Source of the DNA: Caballeronia sp. SL2Y3
Lineage (GTDB): Bacteria > Pseudomonadota > Gammaproteobacteria > Burkholderiales > Burkholderiaceae
DNA: 64,000 nucleotides
Assembly: GCF_022879575.1 (NCBI RefSeq)
Contig: NZ_CP084260.1
Location: 2,604,001-2,668,000 of the forward strand
Direction: 5' to 3'
Below the pieces are notes generated by a model. The model saw nothing but the letters and a program-made list of their open reading frames with translations, was not told where the DNA came from and made no database searches. Below, piece after piece: positions 37,188-46,436 of this stretch; the stretch's first letter is position 1, and every line of letters starts with the position of its first letter. The translations under genes and the position numbers were made by a program.

Positions 37188-38630
37188 ATGTCCTCCGTTT
37201 CAACCATCGGCGCGCTTGCGGGCGCGAGCTCGTCGGGCGCATCGACGGCCAAGCGCGCGGCGAGCGCGGGCGTTTCGTTCGGGCAGACGCTGCAAGGCAT
37301 CACCGACCGCGCGAACGCGGACGCCCTCGCGGCGAAGGCGCTCACGTCCGGCGACAAGTCGAGCGTGCACGACACCCCGAAGCCCGACGACAGCGCGAAC
37401 GCCGGCAAGAGCGATGACGCGCAGGCGTCGACATCGGCGGACGCGAACGGCAAGACCGACGCGACGCACGACGCGCCGAAGCATGCGGACAAGAGCGACG
37501 GCGCGGACGCGTCGAAGCCGGCCGCGAATGCCGAGGCGAGCGCGAACGCGAAGCCCGCGAATGCAGCCGATGCCGCCGCGAAAGCCGCCGCCGAAGCGAA
37601 GGCGCGCGCCGACGCCGCCAACGCCGCCAAGCCCGCGAATGCCGATGCCGACGACGCAACGCTCGCCGCGCTCACCGATGCGGCGACTGGCGCGGCCACG
37701 GCGGCATCGACGGACGGCGACGCATCGGCGACCGGCGACGCGAAGAAGAGCACCGACGCGAAATCGGCAGAGGACGCGCTGCAAGCCGCGCTCGCAGCGA
37801 TGAACGGCACGCCGGCCAATGCGGTTGCCGTGGCTGCGGCTGCGCATACGAGCGTCAACGGCGGCAATGCTGCGAGCGGCGCGAAGGCTGCTGACGGGAC
37901 GAGCGACACGCAGGGCGCCTTACTCGGCGCGGGCGCGAAGGGTGCGCGCGGCATCGTGTTGACGAACGGCGCATCGGGCGATGCGAAGAACGCCGCCGCG
38001 AGCGCGGCGCAGACGAACGCCGCCGCGCTTGCCACGGCGCAGGACGCGCTGACGCCGGCCGGCGATGGCGCAAGCGCCGCGTACAAGCAGTCTGCCGATG
38101 CAGCGGCGCATGCGGTGGCGTTGCAGGCGGCATCGGCGAATTCGGGCGTATCGAGTCCGCAAGGCGCTATGACGTCGGCGACGAGCGCGGCGATTGCGCC
38201 GCACGTGGGCGCATCCGGCTGGGACGATGCGTTCAGCCAGAAGGTGGTGTTCGTGTCGAAATCGGATCAGCAGAGCGCCGAACTGACGTTGAATCCGAAG
38301 GATCTCGGGCCGCTGCAGGTGACGCTTCAGGTCGCCGACAACCATGCGCACGCGCTCTTCGTGTCGCAGCATGCGCAGGTGCGTGAGGCGGTGGAAGCCG
38401 CCATGCCGAAGCTTCGCGAGGCGATGGAGGCCAATGGCATCAGTCTGGGCAGTACCAGTGTGTCGGATGGGTCGGCGTTTGCGCGCCAGTCGCAGGGGGA
38501 TGGTCAGGGCGGGGGTTCTTCTTCCTCTCGCGGAGGGCGGGGTGCTGGCGGCGGCGGTCTCGAGGCCGCTGGCGGGGGCGTTGCTGCGGTCGTGAGGCGG
38601 ACTGTGGGGCTTGTGGATACTTTTGCTTAA
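37188..38630 (+). CDS. fliK: Flagellar hook-length control protein FliK
   Basis: 480 residues. Residues 1-330 are very rich in Ala, Asp and Lys with heptad-like AAAKAAAEAKARADAAN runs, consistent with an exported molecular ruler. The C-terminal Flg_hook domain begins near 340 (SAELTLNPKDLGPLQVTLQV, QHAQVREAVEAAMPKLREAM, GISLGSTSVSD) and contacts FlhB. The final 45 residues are Gly/Ser-rich. It closes the fliFGHIJK run; the region after it changes to repeats and a T6SS island. Confidence 0.93.
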   Translation: MSSVSTIGALAGASSSGASTAKRAASAGVSFGQTLQGITDRANADALAAKALTSGDKSSVHDTPKPDDSANAGKSDDAQASTSADANGKTDATHDAPKHADKSDGADASKPAANAEASANAKPANAADAAAKAAAEAKARADAANAAKPANADADDATLAALTDAATGAATAASTDGDASATGDAKKSTDAKSAEDALQAALAAMNGTPANAVAVAAAAHTSVNGGNAASGAKAADGTSDTQGALLGAGAKGARGIVLTNGASGDAKNAAASAAQTNAAALATAQDALTPAGDGASAAYKQSADAAAHAVALQAASANSGVSSPQGAMTSATSAAIAPHVGASGWDDAFSQKVVFVSKSDQQSAELTLNPKDLGPLQVTLQVADNHAHALFVSQHAQVREAVEAAMPKLREAMEANGISLGSTSVSDGSAFARQSQGDGQGGGSSSSRGGRGAGGGGLEAAGGGVAAVVRRTVGLVDTFA

Positions 38631-39110
38631 GGGCTTTTGTTTCTCGATTGGCGTTGGTTCGGCTTCGGTCGTTGGCGTTGCACCGCTCTTTCTTTCGTTC
38701 TTTCTTTCGTTCGTTCGTGAAACTTGTATTTGTGTCGGTCTATTAGCGTTGCCCCTTTCCGGGGCGGGGGTCACTTTCTTTGACACTGCTGCAAAGAAAG
38801 CGACCAAAGAAAGCAGCTTTTTTTGGCCCGCAGCATCAACAGTGTGGTCACTTCGCAGCAAGTCATTGGCCCTCAGCTTGCCCAAGGGATAGTAGAGCGA
38901 CAACCTGTTCCGGCGTTGCCGTGAATTCTCTTTCTGATTGCATTGATTATTCTCTCGATTGCACGAGCGAGACCACGAAGAGGCGGCACGACCGGTCAAG
39001 CCATCGGACCGTCCCCGCAATCTGGAGTGGCGGGAGGGGCGTTACCTAGGCGAGTGCAAGCGGGACCGTACTTCGCCGTGTGACGCTGGGACACCTCCCG
39101 TTTCAGTTGT
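38631..39110. other. fliK-PoNi intergenic repeat region
   Basis: 480 bp holding the minus-oriented dispersed composite repeat (38685-38885). 38886-39110 shows no gene or clear motif. This is the left edge of the vgrG island. Confidence 0.6.
38685..38885 (-). repeat. Dispersed composite repeat copy 2
   Basis: Read on the minus strand: a short match to the 95-bp flank element (CAAGCTGAGGGCCAATG at 38866-38882), then AAGCTGCTTTCTTTGG (38806-38821), then AAAGAAAGTGACCCCC, the GC palindrome and the AATAGACCGAC block, ending in a CGAA/GAAA-rich tail at about 38685-38715. The same order of parts occurs near 55.7-55.9 kb, which defines the composite element. Confidence 0.8.
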
Positions 39111-40415
39111 TTAGATCAACCTGACCAAACGCCATGTCACCGCGCGTCCGTCCAGCGTCGGTAAGGTCACTCCATGGCCGAACGCACGCTCGATGCTCGG
39201 CGCTTCCTCGCAGGTCCAGACGCCTGGATAAGGGCACGGTTCGCCTGAACGTGCGCGCATACCGGGCGTATCTTCGAGCCATATCCAGCGGACAGGCTGG
39301 CCCGAGTGCAGCGGCAAGGGCTCGCCTTGCTGGACGTAGCAGCGCACGCGAGCGTCGCTGTCCATGCGCCAAAGACCCACGCGTGCCGCCGCTTCACCGC
39401 TTGACGCCTGCACGAGCGGCGCGGATGGAGAAACCGTCTGGTCGTCTTCCCACTGCCAGAGCACGAAGCCGCGCGCGGTCGCGCTGGGAATAGCCGGAAA
39501 CACCTCGCCGAGCGCGAAGTAGCGGCGCGAGTCGCGCTTGGCCGAAGTGGACCACCAGCCTTCTCTTGGACACGCTTGTCCGGCTTCGGTCGGCGACGGC
39601 GGAATTGCCCGAAGCGCGGCTTCAGGGGTGCGGCGTGGCTGCGAGCGAGCGTAGTCTGCCAAATCCTTCGGATAGACCATCTCGTCGCGGTAGCTGCTGT
39701 CGTCGATGTCGAAGAGGTACGACAGCGCGGCCGCTTCCATCGTCCAGTAGCCGGTGTAGTCGATCAGGTTGTTCTTGTCGATCTTGGTGTGCTTGCCCCA
39801 GAACCCCGCGCGCCCCTTCATGCTGGGATACCACGCTTTGACGTACTCCCGCATGCCGTTTTCGCGTTCGGCGGCGGTTTTCTCATCCAGCGCTTCCAAG
39901 GCGATACGGTAAGGCTGATTCCACAACCATTCGTCAATTTCTGGGCGACCGGGTAGGTAGAACTTCAGCAGTTCCTCAATCACCAAGTCGTGCCCATCAT
40001 AAGCGCCTCCCTCGATCAGCCCGTAGATACGCGGTATCAAGTCTTCACGGTGCAACAGGATAGTCACCGAAAGCAGGTTCAGATAATCGATGTAAGGGTC
40101 GATTGCCTCATCGAGAATGAAGGGATCGTAAAAGTCGTCGTCAAGCTCTGCATACAACTCATGGTGCTTGACAATTTCATCCAGCTCTTGAGCGAGGTCT
40201 GCAAGATTGTCACCAGCGGTGTAGCGCAGTTGCCATATCTTCCATAAGTTATTCGATATAGCATCATGGCAGCAACTCAAAACAGCTCGGTTCGAAGTGC
40301 TTTTGATTTCTTCAAGCGTCTCGCTGATGCCGTTTCGATAGTATGCCACTGTAGCTTCATAGGCTGTCTGAGGAAGAAGCAATTGCCGCCGCTTCTCCGT
40401 AAAATCGTTCGTCAT
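39111..40415 (-). CDS. PoNi-type T6SS immunity protein (DUF1910/DUF1911-like) with repeated C-terminal module
   Basis: 434 residues. Residues 1-260 match the PoNi (DUF1910/DUF1911) pattern: RRQLLLPQTAYEATVAYYRN, AISNNLWKIWQLRYTAGDNL, PFILDEAIDPYIDYLNLLSV, DEWLWNQPYRIALEALDE, and GYWTMEAAALSYLFDIDDSS with YPKDLADYAR. It should neutralise the adjacent PoNe DNase. Residues 289-434 hold three copies of a roughly 40-residue module (G-x-W ... G-x-x-x-P ... W-x-W/L), the first and third beginning with CP-x-x-G. The start at 40415 lies 7 bases after the effector stop. Lower GC than the flagellar genes. Confidence 0.82.
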   Translation of the reverse strand: MTNDFTEKRRQLLLPQTAYEATVAYYRNGISETLEEIKSTSNRAVLSCCHDAISNNLWKIWQLRYTAGDNLADLAQELDEIVKHHELYAELDDDFYDPFILDEAIDPYIDYLNLLSVTILLHREDLIPRIYGLIEGGAYDGHDLVIEELLKFYLPGRPEIDEWLWNQPYRIALEALDEKTAAERENGMREYVKAWYPSMKGRAGFWGKHTKIDKNNLIDYTGYWTMEAAALSYLFDIDDSSYRDEMVYPKDLADYARSQPRRTPEAALRAIPPSPTEAGQACPREGWWSTSAKRDSRRYFALGEVFPAIPSATARGFVLWQWEDDQTVSPSAPLVQASSGEAAARVGLWRMDSDARVRCYVQQGEPLPLHSGQPVRWIWLEDTPGMRARSGEPCPYPGVWTCEEAPSIERAFGHGVTLPTLDGRAVTWRLVRLI

Positions 40416-40422
40416 TTGGTTC

Positions 40423-42112
40423 CTAAAATGTCGTTGCCGTACCCTTTGCATTGCCCGACTTGGCGGTCCGCTTTGCGCTGCCGCCTCTTTCTATGAAAGT
40501 AGCCTCTGCCTCGTTCAGTTCCTCATCGCCGAATTTTTCATAAGGCTCATGGTCGTTGTGATCGGCCGCGAACTGTTGCGCCTTCGCGGGCTGCAACACC
40601 ATTTTATTGACGAGAATCTTCTCCAGAGCGGTCAAATGATCTAGCGCCTGAACGGAAGTGACCAGCATGACATGGCGAGTATAGTTACGCTTTCGGATGG
40701 GGAATTGGTGAGGCTCCGGAATTTCGCTCAAGTGCGACCTAATCCATTTGTGACTCATCTGCATTACCATACTCGCCGATGTACTCGCAGCCGTAGTAAC
40801 GGTCTCCGTTGCAGAACTCGTTTTCGTGCCGCTTTTTTTGCCCTGTCCGCCTTCCCGTTTTGTGGCCTCACCTTTTGCTCGCTCAACAACCCATAAAGCG
40901 ATCCCGTATATAGAACACGTGCCTTGGCTTCCACAATTGCATATTGCTGGCCGGGTGTTGTTCGGTTAGTGAGAAACGCCGAATCGATGCCATTTCTGAA
41001 AACAGTTCCGCTAGGTGTGCATAGGTAGACAGGTTTCTCGCCATCGGTGATCTTTCGCGGTACTCCATAAATTCCTTGCTCCGCTCCCGACCAGCCACCT
41101 CCCTGCTGCATACAGTCGTGAGCGTTCCATTTCAACCCCCAGCCCATTTTCTCGATGCAGTGGTAATCGACGATGTGCTCGCCAATTAAGCCGTTCGCTG
41201 CGTTCAGTGTGACGTCTTTCAGCTTCGCCGCTGTGCGTTGAAAGGCCGAAGCAGCGCGTCCGGCGTCGGGCTTCCCGTTGACTCGTGGTTGTTCCTGCAC
41301 GTCCTTATGCTTCTGCGGCTGGCCCTCCGTATGCGGCGTCTCATGAGGGGCCTTCGGGTGCGGCTCTTCATGCGGTGACTTGCGGGACGACGGTGCAGCG
41401 GTTTCGTGGTTCCCGTGAGCGCCGGCCCGCGGGGCGTTCAACGCGGCCGTTTCGCCCACGGCCAGCACCACCGCAGCGGCATCCTCGCCTAGCATCTCAG
41501 TGAGAAAGTCCTTGATGGCCTGCGCGCCCTCCTTGATCGGAGTATCTAGCTTGCCCTGCATTGCGCGCAACTTCGGCGAAAGGTCACGCGCAAGGTTTTG
41601 CAGGTTATCCGGTATCCACCACGCGCCCGCCGCTAGCGTATCGAGCATCTGGATGCAGTTCGTCAGCGCCTGATTGCCGAAGGCAATCGCTTGCGCCGTT
41701 CGGCTTGTCCAGTCAAAAGCCTTGATCCAGCGCACGGCTCCGCCTTTGCTCATTCCGCGCATGCGCTCCAGCATGTCTACGCCCGTGTTCACCAGCGTCT
41801 TGGCGAGCTTGCGTTCTTTCCGCAGTGGCCTGAAGACCGTTTTGAACACCGCACCGGCCTCGGGAATGGCACCGATCACCGAAAACGCGAGATTGACCTT
41901 TTCCTCCAGTCCCACGCGCTCGATGCCGCCTTTCTTGTTAATCAGAAAGATGCTGCCAGCCACATCGCGAACAGCCATGACCTGTCCCAGAATGGGGATC
42001 AGTTGAATCACGCCGCTGGCAATCTGCACAGAGACGTGCTGCTCTTCCTGAAGTCGCCTACCACCAGCTCGGTGAGGAATTGTTCGATATCGTCGAGTAT
42101 CGCCCAGCTCAT
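40423..42112 (-). pseudogene. PoNe-type T6SS DNase effector, two frameshifts
   Basis: The 1690-bp locus needs two single-base insertions to read through as one 563-residue protein. Frame 1 (42112 to about 42050) gives MSWAILDDIEQFLTELVVGD. A missing base at 42047-42052 shifts to frame 2, which runs through a pre-toxin helical region (VIQLIPILGQVMAVRDVAGS), a His/Pro-rich linker (about 235-285) and the PoNe nuclease core with GE at 311-312, GID at 375-377 and EAK at 395-397, a PD-(D/E)xK layout. A second missing base between 40833 and 40876, at either an A7 or an A4 run, shifts to frame 3, which carries the conserved QMSHKWIRSHL tail and the stop at 40423. The ATG overlaps the vgrG TGA by one base (TGATG). 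Either a real disarming or assembly errors. Confidence 0.82.
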
Positions 42113-44562
42113 CAGAATTGGTCCCCGTTGGAAGAAGAAGGTTTTCGGTCGTAGCCGGCTTGCAGCAACGCTTTGCGCGCCTTCTCGATGCTTGCGCGCG
42201 CCACGATCTGTGCCGATGCCTCGAGATACGCGGGCGCTGCCTCGGTGCGCTCCGGTTGCCATTCGCGCGGGTCTTCGCCCAATTCGAGCTTGTAGGGTCC
42301 GGGCGGTGCATTGTTGATTGTGGCGCGACCCTTTTCGTCTAACAGTCCCTGCATGACAACGCCGTTGTCGAACGTGAGCCGGTAAGGTGCATGCGGGATT
42401 GGATCGAGATCGTCGTAACGGTAGTCGATTTCAATGGGGTCGCCGGGAAGGCCGTCATAGGATGCCCCGGCGATGTTCAGCGCCTGACCTGCGCCACCGG
42501 TCTGCATGGAAACCGCGCCCTTGATGTGGACGGCCAGGCCTTCCAGCGTGATGCCAGAGCCGTCGAGCGTGAGCGTACCGCCTGCGCTTTTGAGGACGAT
42601 CTTGTCGCTGACGTGCAGTTCATAACGCTGGGTCTTGCGCTCGATACTTTGGGCCGCCCTTAGCTGGTGATGACCCTGCACGGTATGTTCGACGTGACCA
42701 CCCGTTTCGATGATGTGGTTGGCCGCCGTGGTGTCTCGTCGGTGATTGCCGACCCTGTCTATGCGGTCCTTGCCCACGCTGACGGAATGGTTGCGGCCAA
42801 CGGCCAACGAATCGTCTGCGCCAATTAGATGACTGCGATTGCGCCCGATGCTCGCTTGCTCGTCGTTGCCGACCGTCTCGGTGCGGTCATGCCCGATTCC
42901 GATCGTTTCATCATTCTCGACGTTCTCGCGACGGTCGTGACCGACGAAAGTCGTCTCGTCGTGATTGACGTGGATGTTCTGATCCTTCTGAGCGTGGACG
43001 TAAATCTCTTCCTGATTCTGTTCGTCTTCGAAGCGCAACTCGTTGAAGCCATCGCCTTTATGCGTCTGGCTTTTGATGGTCATGCGCGTCTTGTGACGCG
43101 GGAGTTCATATGGCGGCAGATTCTGCGCGTTGTACGTGCGCCCGACGATGATTGGCTGATCCGGATCGCCGTCGAGAAAAGCGACAAGCACTTCCTGACC
43201 GACGCGGGGAATGGCCATATGACCCCACGTGGCCCCGGCCCAGTTCTGCGCGACGCGAATCCAGCATGAACTGTGCTCGTCGTTGTTGCCGTTACGGTCC
43301 CAGGGCCATTGAATCTTGACCCGCCCGAACTCGTCGCAGAATATCTCTTCGCCTGCCGGTCCTACGACGGTCGCGATTTGTGGCCCATCGATGCGCGGCT
43401 TCGGTAACAAGGGCGCTTTCCACTCGACATCGTCGGGTATGAGCTCGGCCTCGTAGCGGTAGTACGTGCCTTGTTCAGCGTCCGCCGACTCTTCCTGCTG
43501 GCTGACGTGCTGCTTGCCGTGGTGCTCGATACGCACGGGTCGCCAACCGCGATTCCATTCCTCACGAGGGTGATCGATGAGTTGGAAGGCCATGCCGGGA
43601 ATCAGCCGTGCGTCGTCGCCCTCGGCGCTCGCGCGTCGCGCGTCACGCCGCAGCGCCAGCAGCCGCGTTTCCGTGAACGGACGCCCAGCCTCGTCTTGCT
43701 TGTACCGCCCGGGCCAATCGTAGCGCTCATAGTCGCGGCCTTGATGGTCGAGACTGACACCGTCGCGGGTGTGCTCCTGGCTGTAGCGCGGGTTCTTGAA
43801 TGTATAGTCGCGCTGGCTTTGGCGCGCCGTCCTCACTTGCTCGGTATAGCGGAAGCTGCGCAAGCCCGGTTCGGGCTCGTCGCCGCCAGGATTGGGGTTA
43901 TACGGAACCGGACCGCCTTCGATCGCGCCATGCACGGTAACCTTGTCGCCATGGATCAGGCGATGGCCGTTCGCCGAGAAGGTGTGGGCGTAAAAGAGCC
44001 CCTCTTCGGCGGAGACACGGTCAATGAAGCCCATGAGGGTCTCGCCGGGGATCACGCAGTATTCGCGTTCCAGGTGCGGCAGATAGATCTGCTGCTCATA
44101 GTCGGTGATGCCTTGCTCGCGCATCAGCGTCTGCAAGATTTGAGGGATGGACTGCTGCTGGAAAATACGCCAATCGCTGCTGAGCGAGGCGCGACTTAGA
44201 CTCGGCGTGACGACAGCGTGATAGACCGTCCGACGAAATCCTGTCTCTCCCTGCTCAAAGGTGACGGTGATGCCGTGGACATAGCGCACGGGCACGTCGC
44301 CGCGCCATATCGTGAAAAGCGCCGGCTGGTCGAGCACCTTGCCAAAATCAATGGCGGGGTCCGGGCTGGAGAGTTGAAGCTTCAACTCGAACGGCTGCGA
44401 TAGCGCCTCGATCAAGTCGAATTCGATCACATCGAGGTTGAGGCTACTTGCGGCCGTGAAAGTGAACCGTAGATCGGATTGACGCGGCATAAGTGATTGC
44501 GGGAATGTCCAAGCGAGCCGGGGCTTCGTTTCAAACTCTGAAGTCGGTTCGTCAATACGCAT
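42112..44562 (-). CDS. vgrG: Type VI secretion tip protein VgrG
   Basis: 816 residues. Forms the trimeric spike tip of the T6SS. The gp27-like part starts near residue 25 (DLRFTFTAASSLNLDVIEFD), gp5-like OB and needle regions contain EEIFCDEFGRVKIQWPWDRN, SSCWIRVAQNWAGATWGHMA and GDPDQPIIVGRTYN, followed by the DUF2345-like stalk with many short GHDR/GNDE repeats (residues about 535-640). The last 110 residues (RYDDLDPIPHAPYRLTFDNG onward) look like an added beta domain for effector loading. No other T6SS structural gene is in the window, so this is an orphan vgrG island with its effector directly downstream. Confidence 0.94.
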   Translation of the reverse strand: MRIDEPTSEFETKPRLAWTFPQSLMPRQSDLRFTFTAASSLNLDVIEFDLIEALSQPFELKLQLSSPDPAIDFGKVLDQPALFTIWRGDVPVRYVHGITVTFEQGETGFRRTVYHAVVTPSLSRASLSSDWRIFQQQSIPQILQTLMREQGITDYEQQIYLPHLEREYCVIPGETLMGFIDRVSAEEGLFYAHTFSANGHRLIHGDKVTVHGAIEGGPVPYNPNPGGDEPEPGLRSFRYTEQVRTARQSQRDYTFKNPRYSQEHTRDGVSLDHQGRDYERYDWPGRYKQDEAGRPFTETRLLALRRDARRASAEGDDARLIPGMAFQLIDHPREEWNRGWRPVRIEHHGKQHVSQQEESADAEQGTYYRYEAELIPDDVEWKAPLLPKPRIDGPQIATVVGPAGEEIFCDEFGRVKIQWPWDRNGNNDEHSSCWIRVAQNWAGATWGHMAIPRVGQEVLVAFLDGDPDQPIIVGRTYNAQNLPPYELPRHKTRMTIKSQTHKGDGFNELRFEDEQNQEEIYVHAQKDQNIHVNHDETTFVGHDRRENVENDETIGIGHDRTETVGNDEQASIGRNRSHLIGADDSLAVGRNHSVSVGKDRIDRVGNHRRDTTAANHIIETGGHVEHTVQGHHQLRAAQSIERKTQRYELHVSDKIVLKSAGGTLTLDGSGITLEGLAVHIKGAVSMQTGGAGQALNIAGASYDGLPGDPIEIDYRYDDLDPIPHAPYRLTFDNGVVMQGLLDEKGRATINNAPPGPYKLELGEDPREWQPERTEAAPAYLEASAQIVARASIEKARKALLQAGYDRKPSSSNGDQF

Positions 44563-44597
44563 CGACTGTCACGTCAAGTATGGCTAACAGGAAAGTT

Positions 44598-44613
44598 TTT
44601 CCGAACTCGGAAA
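44598..44613 (-). promoter_or_regulatory. Palindrome upstream of vgrG
   Basis: TTTCCGA-AC-TCGGAAA is a perfect 7-bp inverted repeat 36-51 bp before the vgrG start in AT-rich DNA. It is a candidate operator or promoter-associated site; no known regulator motif is recognised. The rest of 44563-44837 shows nothing clear. Confidence 0.5.
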
Positions 44614-44840
44614 TTCTGATTTTGCGTCGTGGGTTTAGACACGCCGGGTGACAGCGCGCACGGAGGCGCTGACCACGCGGCGAACAGAGACGAGTTCCGA
44701 CGGATGAAGATCAGCCGAAGGTGCGGAATCGGATTTCTCGCAAAAATTGTATTGCGGGGTTGTGACGCACCGCACGGGGTCATCACGGGCCGCCCCCCCT
44801 GACCAACCGCCCGAGAACCCCAAAAAGGCACCAAAAACCC

Positions 44841-44920
44841 CCTCTGTTCGACCCATCACGACAAGCCGCGATAGCGAACAATTCAACCTATCGAAAGAGG
44901 CACGCATTCATGGCTACCAC
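44841..44920 (+). promoter_or_regulatory. fliL leader, copy A of a duplicated 80-bp block
   Basis: It aligns without gaps to 47481-47560 at about 60 of 80 bases. The conserved core is ATAG-x2-AACAATTCA-x2-CTATCGAAAGAGGCA, with a CGATAG...CTATCG inverted repeat and the GAAAGAGG ribosome-binding site, and the match runs into the first codons (ATGGCTA-x-CAC). Confidence 0.75.
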
Positions 44921-45401
44921 TACTGCAAACCAGCAACCCATCGTTCCCGCGAAGAGCGGCAAGCTCAAGCGCATTCTGATCATCGCCATCGGGGCGATCG
45001 TCCTGCTCGGCGCAGGTGCCGGCGGCGCCTACTTCGTGCTCGGCAAATCCGCGCACGGCCCCGCGAAGCCCGCGCCGCTGCCGCCGCCCGTGTTCTTCCC
45101 GCTCGAGTCGCTGACAGTCAACCTGCAAGCCGACGACGGCATCATGCATTACCTGCGCGTCGGTCTCACGCTCAAGCTCAAGGACGAGAAAGGCCAAGCC
45201 GCGCTCACCGAACGCATGCCGGAAATCCGCAGCCGCATCCTGCTGCTGCTCTCCGCCAAGCATCCGGACGACCTCGCCGGCATCGACGGCAAACGCAAGC
45301 TCGCAGACGAAGTGCGCGCAACCGTAGAAGCCGCCGCCAGCACGCCCGAACAGCCGGCCCACATCCAGGAAGTGCTCTTTACTGAATTCGTCGTTCAGTA
45401 A
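44910..45401 (+). CDS. fliL: Flagellar basal body-associated protein FliL
   Basis: 163 residues. One transmembrane helix near residues 20-45 (ILIIAIGAIVLLGAGAGGAY), then the periplasmic FliL domain (FFPLESLTVNLQADDGIMHY, LRVGLTLKLKDEK, ending HIQEVLFTEFVVQ). It stabilises the stator and motor. First gene of the plus-strand fliLMNO unit, preceded by leader copy A. Confidence 0.94.
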   Translation: MATTTANQQPIVPAKSGKLKRILIIAIGAIVLLGAGAGGAYFVLGKSAHGPAKPAPLPPPVFFPLESLTVNLQADDGIMHYLRVGLTLKLKDEKGQAALTERMPEIRSRILLLLSAKHPDDLAGIDGKRKLADEVRATVEAAASTPEQPAHIQEVLFTEFVVQ

Positions 45402-45434
45402 GCGCCCGGCACCCAATCAAGGAACGAGAGAGTC

Positions 45435-46436
45435 ATGGGCCACGAAGAGTTCATGTCGCAAGAGGAGGTCGATGCCCTCCTCAAGGGCGTCACCGGCGAG
45501 ATCGACCAAGTCTCCGACGAAAACAAGCCAGCCGGCGTCCGTCCGTACAACATTGCGACGCAGGAACGCATCGTCCGCGGCCGGATGCCCGGCCTCGAAA
45601 TCATCAACGACCGCTTCGCGCGCCTCATGCGCGTGGGCATCTTCAACTTCATGCGGCGTTCGGCGGAAATCTCCGTCGGCCCGGTGAAGGTGCAGAAGTA
45701 CAGCGAATTCACGCGCAATCTGCCGATCCCGACCAACCTGAACCTGGTCCATGTGAAGCCTCTGCGCGGCACGTCGCTGTTCGTGTTCGATCCGAACCTC
45801 GTGTTCTTCGTCGTGGATAACCTGTTCGGCGGCGACGGGCGGTTTCATACGCGCGTCGAAGGGCGCGAGTTCACGCAGACCGAGCAGCGCATCATTCACA
45901 AGCTGCTGAACCTCGTGTTCGAGCACTACGCGGCGTCATGGCGCAGCGTGCGCCCGCTGCAGTTCGAGTACATGCGCTCGGAGATGCACACGCAGTTCGC
46001 CAACGTCGCGACGCCGAACGAAATCGTCATCGTGACGCAGTTCACCATCGAGTTCGGCTCCATCGGCGGTACGCTGCACATCTGCTTCCCGTACTCGATG
46101 ATCGAGCCGATCCGCGATGTGCTCTCCTCGCCGATTCAGGGCGAGGCGCTCGAAGTGGACCGCCGCTGGGTGCGCGTGCTGTCGCAGCAGGTGCAGTCGG
46201 CGGAAGTGGAACTGACGGTGGAGCTCGCCGAGATTCGCTCGTCGTTCGCGAAGCTGCTCAACATGCGCGCGGGCGATGTCTTGCCGATCGACATTCCCGA
46301 GCACGTCGTCGCCAAGGTGGACGGCGTGCCGGTGATGGAATGCGGTTACGGAATTTTCAATGGTCAATATGCGCTGCGTGTCCAGAACATGATCAGCAGC
46401 GCCAGCGATTCGACGAAGGAAGGTAGTTATGAGTGA
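45435..46436 (+). CDS. fliM: Flagellar motor switch protein FliM
   Basis: 333 residues. C-ring protein that binds phosphorylated CheY. The N-terminal CheY-binding peptide is visible (FMSQEEVDALLKGVTGE), then LEIINDRFARLMRVGIFNFM, SLFVFDPNLVFFVVDNLFGG and the C-terminal SpoA-like domain. It overlaps fliN by 8 bases. Confidence 0.96.
   Translation: MGHEEFMSQEEVDALLKGVTGEIDQVSDENKPAGVRPYNIATQERIVRGRMPGLEIINDRFARLMRVGIFNFMRRSAEISVGPVKVQKYSEFTRNLPIPTNLNLVHVKPLRGTSLFVFDPNLVFFVVDNLFGGDGRFHTRVEGREFTQTEQRIIHKLLNLVFEHYAASWRSVRPLQFEYMRSEMHTQFANVATPNEIVIVTQFTIEFGSIGGTLHICFPYSMIEPIRDVLSSPIQGEALEVDRRWVRVLSQQVQSAEVELTVELAEIRSSFAKLLNMRAGDVLPIDIPEHVVAKVDGVPVMECGYGIFNGQYALRVQNMISSASDSTKEGSYE

Noticed and set aside
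42008..42262. Separate small gene encoding the MSWAILDD peptide
   Set aside because: Its frame continues in sense into the PoNe effector after one missing base, so it is the start of that broken gene and not a separate gene.
44841..44920. Sigma-28 promoter for fliL
   Set aside because: GCCGCGATAG resembles part of the -10 element but there is no TAAA at the right spacing, so no sigma factor was assigned.
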